Source: JACMJP01 sp046160675
GTDB taxonomy: Bacteria; Bacteroidota; Bacteroidia; Chitinophagales; BACL12
Reading direction: 5' to 3'
Assembly (NCBI GenBank): GCA_046160675.1
Contig: JBJXHH010000233.1
Coordinates: forward strand, 1 to 11,381
DNA length: 11,381 bases
Each line of letters begins with the position of its first letter. The stretch's first letter is position 1. The position numbers and the translations under genes were made by a program. The notes under the pieces were generated by a model. It searched no databases. It saw nothing but the letters and a program-made list of their open reading frames with translations, and was not told the origin of the DNA. Shown in pieces: positions 1 through 5,911 of the stretch.

Positions 1-50
1 AGCAACAATGTTTTGAAAGCGCCGGTTATGTTATTAAATATCTTTTTCAT
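1..50 (-). CDS. Start of an unidentified gene running off the left edge
   Basis: On the minus strand an ATG at 50-48 opens a frame with no stop up to the window edge. It encodes MKKIFNNITGAFKTLL and continues beyond base 1. The lysine-rich beginning followed by hydrophobic residues could be the start of a signal peptide, but sixteen residues are too few to identify a family. The ATG lies 24 bases after the stop codon of the DUF4331 gene on the same strand, a spacing typical of an operon. The bases before it are A-rich without a Shine-Dalgarno sequence, as is usual in Bacteroidota. I infer a gene co-transcribed with DUF4331; a chance open frame cannot be excluded from so little sequence. Confidence 0.45.
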   Translation of the reverse strand, partial: MKKIFNNITGAFKTLL

Positions 51-74
51 TTTCTATTCAGTTTGAATTGTGAA

Positions 75-1817
75 TCAATAATCAAAACTTACTTCAGTAC
101 CTCTCCATGGTGCAGCAACATATGGGAAGCTACTTTGGAAAGCTTTGTCGTTACTTTCAACTCTCGTTGTGTAATACAAAACATTGAGTAAGTCTTTTGT
201 TAAAGGAGAAGGCGATACGCCGGGAACATAGTCATCATACCAAAGGCCGATAGCAGCAAGAACAATTCCGCTCACAGCCTGCAGTTCAATTCTAGTAACA
301 TCATCTTCCAACCTTCTTCCGTTCGGGAAACCATCCATGTTCGGAATGAATTCGAGATCTGCAGAAGAAGCATAATCTGGATGTGTTAACCCGAGTACGG
401 CTGCCTGTATCAAACCGAGGCTTGAAAACATAGGATCCGTTCTGTCAGTTACAGGTGTTGCCATGTTTAGGCGAAGCATATCACCAGCATTGGGAAGGAA
501 ATTGTTTACGAAAGGTTTTCCTTCAGCAAGCGGGTCGCCGTCTTTTCCTGTAGCAAGCTGGTAAGGTCTAACGTTAGGAACGCCGGTATAGAATGCTGGC
601 CAGATATCAACTGATCTCGGTTTGCCGGGAGCAGGTAATAACAGTGTTCCGAAAACAGCATCATCTAAAGCTGTTCCGGCTACTGCATCTGTTCCTTTTA
701 ATGAATACAAACCATCCTGTCCGTTTCCGAAACCGAAAGCTCCGAGAGACATTTTTTGTACTCTCAATCTTTTTAATTGCGGAACAGCACCACCGAATAA
801 TGCATCGTCCATGTATAGCGCTAGTTCAGGATTGTAGAAATATTCATACTGTGCAGGGTCCTCTGTGTAAGGAGTGAGTGAATTCCAGTAATCTTTTCCT
901 CCAAGCGGAATAACAGCCTCGTTAGTTAAAGGCATTCCCAATCTTGAAACCTGTATCCAATCTCCTGAAGCAGTTTCCGTACCATCACCATTAAGTGTAC
1001 GCATGGCAGGACGGCTTGCGCTTGCCCAAACTCCAATTACAAAGTCACCATCAAGAATGTCATCAGCATCATCAGCTGATAAACCATCTTTCTGCAACAT
1101 GCTGATAGGAATTTTTATTGCAATGGCATGTGTGTTATACCTGCCTAAACCATCTCTCGGGTTTTCTCCGTTTCTTGGTGCATCACCCAGGTCAAATATT
1201 GCCCCGAGGTCAACATAGAAAGGATCATCTACCGGTCCGCAGAACACAGTTTCGCCTGAAGATGCTGAAACGATTGCAGCAGCCATCAATGCATCATATG
1301 TTGTTGCTAAGCCTGCGCCGCCTTCAATAGATCTTGCTCCGATATTTGGTGGAGGAACGGGACCCTCAGTTACAATTGTACTGAAAGTTAAACCGCCATC
1401 TGTGCTTTTTTCGCAAGTGTAAGTTGCCTTCAGGTTTTGTAAACCGAGGCGGATGTTGAAGAACGTTGTAGGATCTTCATTCACCCGAGTAAAAGTGAAA
1501 CGATAAATAATATCATCACCCAGGGTGGCGATATTATTATCAATGTGAATTTCATAGCGGATGTTTTCCCCAAATGTGTTATAGTTAGGTCCGCCAAAGG
1601 GAACTTCGCCAGGAATATAGTTGGCGATAATAGTTACAGTGCCCGGATCATCAGGGCTCCTGAACGCATACAGGTCAGTATTGTCAGCTAACGGATCATT
1701 CGCAATCAGCGGGGCTTCCCTATGGCTGGATGCAAAAGAACCGAAAGATGAAAACGCTAACCCCAGGATAGCAAGGCTCTTAGCCCAGTATCCCCTGTTT
1801 AGTACGAAACGTCTCAT
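75..1817 (-). CDS. Exported DUF4331 family protein
   Basis: This 580-residue protein belongs to the DUF4331 family, whose biochemical function is unknown to me. An N-terminal signal peptide is visible: basic residues at 2-8, a hydrophobic stretch at about 14-25, and a likely cleavage after Ala29 (SFA/SS). The mature protein starts with the family hallmark SSHREAP (30-36), followed by DPLADNTDLYAF (41-52) and an acidic, glycine-rich fold. A second conserved-looking block near the C-terminus contains DGFPNGRRLEDDV. The mature chain has only two cysteines, Cys135 and Cys193, which could form a disulfide in the periplasm. The length is usual for the family. The start ATG at 1817 is fixed by the signal peptide; no Shine-Dalgarno precedes it. 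A probable second gene starts 24 bases downstream, and the gene is divergent from a small membrane protein at 1981. Family assignment is confident; function is unassigned. Confidence 0.9.
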   Translation of the reverse strand: MRRFVLNRGYWAKSLAILGLAFSSFGSFASSHREAPLIANDPLADNTDLYAFRSPDDPGTVTIIANYIPGEVPFGGPNYNTFGENIRYEIHIDNNIATLGDDIIYRFTFTRVNEDPTTFFNIRLGLQNLKATYTCEKSTDGGLTFSTIVTEGPVPPPNIGARSIEGGAGLATTYDALMAAAIVSASSGETVFCGPVDDPFYVDLGAIFDLGDAPRNGENPRDGLGRYNTHAIAIKIPISMLQKDGLSADDADDILDGDFVIGVWASASRPAMRTLNGDGTETASGDWIQVSRLGMPLTNEAVIPLGGKDYWNSLTPYTEDPAQYEYFYNPELALYMDDALFGGAVPQLKRLRVQKMSLGAFGFGNGQDGLYSLKGTDAVAGTALDDAVFGTLLLPAPGKPRSVDIWPAFYTGVPNVRPYQLATGKDGDPLAEGKPFVNNFLPNAGDMLRLNMATPVTDRTDPMFSSLGLIQAAVLGLTHPDYASSADLEFIPNMDGFPNGRRLEDDVTRIELQAVSGIVLAAIGLWYDDYVPGVSPSPLTKDLLNVLYYTTRVESNDKAFQSSFPYVAAPWRGTEVSFDY

Positions 1818-1915
1818 GCTTATTGGTTTTTGTTTATGAAATGATTTTAAACTGGATGATTTACGAGGCGTTTATGAGATTAGATTTTTGCGAAGAAGAT
1901 TTTTTTCTACAATTA

Positions 1916-1946
1916 TTTGAAGATTTAGAAGGTTCTATTAACTTTG
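1916..1946 (+). promoter_or_regulatory. Bacteroidota-type promoter for the small membrane protein
   Basis: A TTTG at 1916-1919 is followed, after exactly 19 bases, by TAACTTTG at 1939-1946. This matches the known Bacteroidota primary sigma consensus of a -33 TTTG and a -7 TAnnTTTG box. Transcription would begin near 1950, giving a leader of about 30 bases before the ATG at 1981. It is the only site in the window where I found both boxes at the right spacing. Confidence 0.55.
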
Positions 1947-1980
1947 TAATTCAAAGTTCTCTAAATTTAAAATAAACTAT

Positions 1981-2214
1981 ATGAAATTCTTTAGCAAACA
2001 AGGCTGGTTATATGTTCCGGCAAATGCCGGTGGTTGGATATTTATGCTGCTGGCTTTCGCCACTGACATTTGGCTCTTCGTAGCTATTGACTGCAACAGC
2101 CACTCAGTAAGCGACACTTTAATAAATTTTCTCCCCTACTTCACAAGTGTTTGGGTGTTTTTCAGTTGGTTCGCTAAAAATACCTCTGGCGATAAACAAA
2201 AATTGCAGTATTGA
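1981..2214 (+). CDS. Small two-helix membrane protein, function unknown
   Basis: This is a 77-residue hypothetical protein that I do not recognise. It has a short basic N-terminus (MKFFSKQGW), a hydrophobic segment at about residues 18-37, a polar loop around DCNSHSVSD (37-45), a second hydrophobic segment at about 47-65, and a charged tail (KNTSGDKQK). This suggests a hairpin in the inner membrane. Tryptophan and phenylalanine are enriched at the membrane edges, as expected for real membrane proteins. The ATG at 1981 is preceded by an A/T-rich leader without a Shine-Dalgarno and by a well-formed promoter, which supports a genuine gene. It stands alone: divergent from DUF4331 and convergent with the T9SS cargo gene. 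No function can be inferred. Confidence 0.72.
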   Translation: MKFFSKQGWLYVPANAGGWIFMLLAFATDIWLFVAIDCNSHSVSDTLINFLPYFTSVWVFFSWFAKNTSGDKQKLQY

Positions 2215-2291
2215 TTCTCGTCAGGAATTTTAGTAGAGCGGATGTTGGAATGTTTGCAGTTAGGGCTCGTTTTGTGCTGACATTTGAAAAA
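2215..2291. other. Convergent intergenic region without a clear terminator
   Basis: These 77 bases separate the stop of the small membrane protein from the stop of the minus-strand T9SS protein. I looked for a GC-rich hairpin followed by a T-run on either strand and found none convincing, so termination here is not explained by the visible sequence. Confidence 0.4.
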
Positions 2292-3095
2292 TTATTTCAG
2301 TACTTGCTTTGTAGTAAGCACATTTTCCCCAACGATGATGGATATAATATAAACCCCTTTAGGAAATCGACTAACATCAATTGATTGGCTACTATGAATT
2401 AAATCAACAAATAATTTTTCGCCATTCATATTGTATAAGATCACTCTTGCATCAGTAACGCCTTCTTCAAGTTGAATGTGTAACATACTTTCTGCCATGA
2501 ATACTTGTGCAGGTGATGATTCTTCAGATTGTATGTTTACATAAAATTCAGTTGTCACCGCTTCATCTATAGTAGTATTGTATGCAACATCTTTTATTGT
2601 AATAACAAAAGGTTCCTGTGTTATGTCCATGCGTATCCAGCCGTAGTTATAGTCCGATCCATCTTTCAGCCTGAATCCCGAAAACTTGTCAATTGCATTT
2701 AGCCAGGGTCCATCGCCGCCTAGCAGATTAAAATAACAAATACCGAGGTAAGGCACCCAGTTATCAGATTCTGCCAGGGTTTCCCCTACGTCAATAACAC
2801 TAGCAAGAGCGAAATAATACCCATCTACTGTAGCAACAGTTCCGGCAACGGAACCTTGCGATACAAACAGGTTCTGTGAATTATATAAACTGGCGCTCAC
2901 TAAAGCATTTAAGAAAGTGAGATCAGTTTCGCTGTCACCGTTAATATCCAGCTCAAAAAAATCTCCGGCTTCAAGCACAACATCAGGGTCAAGATCAGTA
3001 ATAGATACTTGTGCACCTGCTGAAACGGTTACAAGTGTTGCTGCAAGTGCTGAATAAGATTTCAGTTTACTGATGTCTGTGTGATTTTTCTTCAT
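2292..3095 (-). CDS. Secreted protein with T9SS type A sorting domain
   Basis: This is a 267-residue protein exported by Sec and probably then carried across the outer membrane by the type IX secretion system. The signal peptide spans about residues 1-28, with predicted cleavage AGA/Q. The mature part begins with an acidic loop DINGDSETD (50-58) whose spacing resembles a calcium-binding dockerin or EF-hand-like loop. It continues as a probably beta-rich domain with a GFRLKDGSDYNYGWIRMDI stretch (140-158), a pattern I associate with short surface or secreted proteins of unknown role. The last 70 or so residues match the T9SS type A sorting domain: beta strands around VILYNMNGEKL (218-228), PKGVYIISI (245-253) and a terminal TTKQVLK. 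That domain is normally cleaved after translocation. No catalytic motif is visible, so adhesin or structural roles are as likely as an enzyme. The gene is divergent from DUF1684, 61 bases apart. Confidence 0.85.
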   Translation of the reverse strand: MKKNHTDISKLKSYSALAATLVTVSAGAQVSITDLDPDVVLEAGDFFELDINGDSETDLTFLNALVSASLYNSQNLFVSQGSVAGTVATVDGYYFALASVIDVGETLAESDNWVPYLGICYFNLLGGDGPWLNAIDKFSGFRLKDGSDYNYGWIRMDITQEPFVITIKDVAYNTTIDEAVTTEFYVNIQSEESSPAQVFMAESMLHIQLEEGVTDARVILYNMNGEKLFVDLIHSSQSIDVSRFPKGVYIISIIVGENVLTTKQVLK

Positions 3096-3144
3096 AGCCT
3101 CTTAACCAATTTTCCGCAAGATAACTCACTTTTTCAAAATTTCT

Positions 3145-3152
3145 TACCTTTA
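3145..3152 (+). promoter_or_regulatory. Possible -7 element before DUF1684
   Basis: TACCTTTA matches the TAnnTTTG box at all but the last position and ends four bases before the ATG at 3157. If used, it would give an essentially leaderless transcript. No TTTG is present at the expected -33 position, so this is weak. Confidence 0.22.
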
Positions 3153-3156
3153 AAAA

Positions 3157-3768
3157 ATGATTCGATCATTCAGCGTTTCCTTTTTCTTTTTCTTCACTCC
3201 CGCATTTTGTTTCACACAAACATATGAACAGGAAATGCAAAAATACAGGGAACATTATATTGCTGAATTTCTTTCAGATGAAAATTCTCCGCTTGATAAA
3301 AAAGGTATAAAACACCTGAAGTTTTTCCCTATTGATTCATTGTATAAAGTGAAAGCAATTTTCACAAGGACAGCAGATGAAAAACCTTTTGACATGCCTA
3401 CAAGCAGTGGCAAAATGAAACAATATGTTAAGTACGGAACAGTTCAGTTCCAATTGAAAGGGGTTGCTTATACATTAAGTATTTATCAAAACCTGAAGTT
3501 GATAGAAACTGAAGAATATGCAGATCATTTGTTCATTCCTTTTAATGATGAAACAAATAATGAAGAAACTTACGGCGGGGGAAGATACCTTGATTTGAGT
3601 TTAAAAGACATTAAAGATGCGTCCGTTATTGTTGACTTCAACATCTGTTACAACCCCTACTGCGTCTATGCTGATGGCTACTCATGCCCGGTTCCACCCG
3701 CAGAAAATAACCTTAGGGTACGCATTGAAGCCGGCGAAAAAATGTTCGCTAAAAAACATAAAAAGTAA
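3157..3768 (+). CDS. Exported DUF1684 family protein
   Basis: This is a 203-residue protein of the DUF1684 family (PF07920), of unknown function. It has a signal peptide with an unusually phenylalanine-rich core (five consecutive Phe at 9-13) and probable cleavage near Gln21, so it is expected in the periplasm. The family signature is all in the C-terminal half: GGGRYLDL (140-147), DFNICYNPYC (160-169), SCPVPPAENNL (176-186) and IEAGEK (190-195). Two cysteines lie in these conserved blocks (Cys169 and Cys177). Length is near the short end for the family, since many members are longer, but the signature region is intact. The start ATG at 3157 is fixed by the signal peptide. The antiporter gene follows on the same strand 18 bases after the stop, so co-transcription is possible, although the antiporter also has its own candidate promoter box. 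Confidence 0.88.
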   Translation: MIRSFSVSFFFFFTPAFCFTQTYEQEMQKYREHYIAEFLSDENSPLDKKGIKHLKFFPIDSLYKVKAIFTRTADEKPFDMPTSSGKMKQYVKYGTVQFQLKGVAYTLSIYQNLKLIETEEYADHLFIPFNDETNNEETYGGGRYLDLSLKDIKDASVIVDFNICYNPYCVYADGYSCPVPPAENNLRVRIEAGEKMFAKKHKK

Positions 3769-3775
3769 TTCCCCC

Positions 3776-3783
3776 TATCTTTG
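3776..3783 (+). promoter_or_regulatory. -7 element abutting the antiporter start
   Basis: TATCTTTG matches the Bacteroidota -7 consensus TAnnTTTG completely and ends three bases before the ATG at 3787. Transcription from it would begin at or next to the A of the ATG. No TTTG lies about 19 bases upstream, so activity without the -33 contact is uncertain. Confidence 0.38.
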
Positions 3784-3786
3784 TGC

Positions 3787-5910
3787 ATGCAATTGCGCAT
3801 TGATACTTCACTTCCTTTCCAGGAACCAGTTATTGTTTTTGCAATTGTATTACTCATCACTTTACTCTCCCCACTTATTCTCAATAAAATTAGAGTTCCC
3901 GGCATTGTAGGAATGATAATAGCGGGTATCATCATTGGGCCTCATGGTTTCAACCTAATTGAAAAAAGCGGGGCTATCACTCTTTTCAGTACAGTTGGTT
4001 TATTATATATTATGTTCCTGGCTGGTTTGGAAATAGATATGTTGCATATAAAAACCAGCGGCAAGAAAACTATTACTTTCGGTTTACTAACGTTTTTAGT
4101 ACCTTTTCTTTTCGGGTTCATTCTCGGAAACTATGTTTTACATTTCGATTTTCTGCCAACTATCTTACTAGCCATTTTATTTTCTACACAAACATTAGTT
4201 GCATATCCTATCGTAAGCCGCCTTGGTATTACAAAATCTCAGCCTGTAACCATTACCATCGGTGGAACAATCATAACCGATACCCTCGTACTTTTAGTGC
4301 TAGCCCTCATCACTAATATTTCAAAAGGCGAAAACACTTTTCAGTACTGGTTTCAATTCTCTCTTGGCTTTGCAGCATTTGTTGTTTTCATTTTATTCAT
4401 AGGGCCTTTCATAGCAAGATGGGTTTTCAGGAACCTTGCAGGAGAAGGTGGTTCACAGTTTATTTTTGTTCTCACTGTTGTATTTCTCTCAGCCTTCCTG
4501 GCGCAACTTGCAGGCGTAGAACCCATCATTGGTGCATTCCTGGCCGGTTTGTCGCTGAACCGACTCATTCCGCATAAGTCACCTCTGATGAACAGGATTG
4601 ATTTTGTAGGGAATAATATTTTTATCCCGTTCTTTCTTATTAGTGTGGGGATGATGATAAACCTACGTCTTCTCTTTTCAGGAACTTATGCGCTGTATGT
4701 TGCTGGTTTGCTCATCGTTGTTGCACTGTTTTCAAAATACATTGCTGCATTTATCACACAAAAAATATTTCGGTTATCAAAAGTAGAACGCAATTTAATT
4801 TTCGGACTAAGTACTGCACATGCAGCTGCAATGCTTGCCATTGCGTTAATTGGTTTTCAGCTTGAACTGATTGACGAAAATATCCTGAACGGAACTGTGT
4901 TGGTTATTCTCATCAGCAGCTTAGTAAGTTCTTTCATTGTTTCTATTGCCGGGAAAAATTATGTGATAGAACAAAGTACAAAACAAATAGAAGAAAAACC
5001 CGGTGAGGAACGGGTGATGGTAACCATCTCCAATCCTGAAACCATTCCTGCTTTACTTGATTTTTCAATTCTCATAAAAGAACCGAGTTCAGATGAACCC
5101 ATTTATGCTTTGGCAGTGGTAGAAGATGACAAACAGGTCTCAAAAAAAATTGCTGAGAACAAAAAAATGTTAGGGGAGGCAGTAACACATGCGAGCGCAA
5201 CAGAAACAAAAATAGAAGTAGTTGCACGGGTTGATCTCAGTATTTCTTTCGGTATTTTGCGCTCGATGAAAGAACTGAATATTACCGAGTTGGTGATGGG
5301 CTGGACAGACAGAACTTCAGCAGCAGATAAAATTTTCGGTTCTGTTCTTGAAAATGTATTGCCGAGTTCTGAGCAGATGATATATGTTACAAAAATTATC
5401 CAGCCCATTAATACATTCAGCAGGATTTGTGTAGTAATTCCACCATATGCCGAGTATGAGATAGGTTTTGCAAAATGGCTTCACAATATAAAAATGCTTT
5501 CCCGCCAAACCGGCGCCCGCTGTGTGTTTTGGGGTGAAAAAAATACTTTGGCAAAGATTGAAAAAAAGAACGGAGAGGGGAAAAAATATTCCGTAAAATT
5601 TGAGTATAGTGAATTTACTGATTGGGAAAATTTTGAAGAAATAGAGAAAGAAATTACTATTAATGATCTGGTCGTAATAGTCAAAGCAAGAAAGGGTTCT
5701 GTGTCTTATACAAATGAGTTTGAGAATATTCCTAAAAAGTTGTCGAAACATTTTAACAATAACAGTTTTATCATCCTTTATCCGCATCAAAGCGGGCTGG
5801 ATATAACTGACATCAATTTTCAGAAAAACATTCTGAGCGGTTCAGCCATCCAGGAAAGTATTGAACGAGTGAACAAAATTGGTAAATCTGTATTCGGTAG
5901 ACTAAAGTGA
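3787..5910 (+). CDS. Cation:proton antiporter (CPA2) with USP-like C-terminal domain
   Basis: This inner-membrane antiporter exchanges a monovalent cation (Na+ or K+) for protons. Numbering is from the ATG at 3787 (707 residues). Residues 1-390 form a Na_H_Exchanger (PF00999) domain with about twelve hydrophobic segments. Recognisable blocks are PGIVGMIIAGIIIGPHG, FLAGLEIDM, VEPIIGAFLAGLSLNRLIP and FFLISVGMMI. In the ion-binding helix GGTIITDTLVLL, the Asp165 pair reads Thr-Asp where electrogenic CPA2 exchangers have Asp-Asp. Residues from about 405 onward are soluble and resemble two universal-stress-protein-like units. The first ends in MGWTDRTSAADKIFGSVLE, which fits a USP nucleotide-binding loop and suggests regulation by a nucleotide. 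I chose the ATG over a TTG at 3781 because the TTG lies inside a promoter-like TATCTTTG. The gene follows DUF1684 by 18 bases and ends one base from the helicase stop on the opposite strand. Substrate specificity cannot be told from sequence. Confidence 0.88.
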   Translation: MQLRIDTSLPFQEPVIVFAIVLLITLLSPLILNKIRVPGIVGMIIAGIIIGPHGFNLIEKSGAITLFSTVGLLYIMFLAGLEIDMLHIKTSGKKTITFGLLTFLVPFLFGFILGNYVLHFDFLPTILLAILFSTQTLVAYPIVSRLGITKSQPVTITIGGTIITDTLVLLVLALITNISKGENTFQYWFQFSLGFAAFVVFILFIGPFIARWVFRNLAGEGGSQFIFVLTVVFLSAFLAQLAGVEPIIGAFLAGLSLNRLIPHKSPLMNRIDFVGNNIFIPFFLISVGMMINLRLLFSGTYALYVAGLLIVVALFSKYIAAFITQKIFRLSKVERNLIFGLSTAHAAAMLAIALIGFQLELIDENILNGTVLVILISSLVSSFIVSIAGKNYVIEQSTKQIEEKPGEERVMVTISNPETIPALLDFSILIKEPSSDEPIYALAVVEDDKQVSKKIAENKKMLGEAVTHASATETKIEVVARVDLSISFGILRSMKELNITELVMGWTDRTSAADKIFGSVLENVLPSSEQMIYVTKIIQPINTFSRICVVIPPYAEYEIGFAKWLHNIKMLSRQTGARCVFWGEKNTLAKIEKKNGEGKKYSVKFEYSEFTDWENFEEIEKEITINDLVVIVKARKGSVSYTNEFENIPKKLSKHFNNNSFIILYPHQSGLDITDINFQKNILSGSAIQESIERVNKIGKSVFGRLK

Positions 5911-5911
5911 T

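Noticed and set aside
593..1330. Several 70-94 codon plus-strand frames
   Set aside because: All are antisense to the DUF4331 gene, which has a clear signal peptide and family motifs.
3781..3783. TTG as start of the antiporter
   Set aside because: It lies inside the TATCTTTG promoter-like box and an ATG follows two codons later in the same frame.
3617..3935. Open frames on both strands around the DUF1684/antiporter junction
   Set aside because: They overlap the conserved end of DUF1684 and the first helices of the antiporter, and show no domain or start signal of their own.
5317..5790. 157-codon minus-strand open frame
   Set aside because: It is antisense to the antiporter's USP-like tail; its aromatic and Cys-rich composition reflects the complement of an A-rich coding strand.
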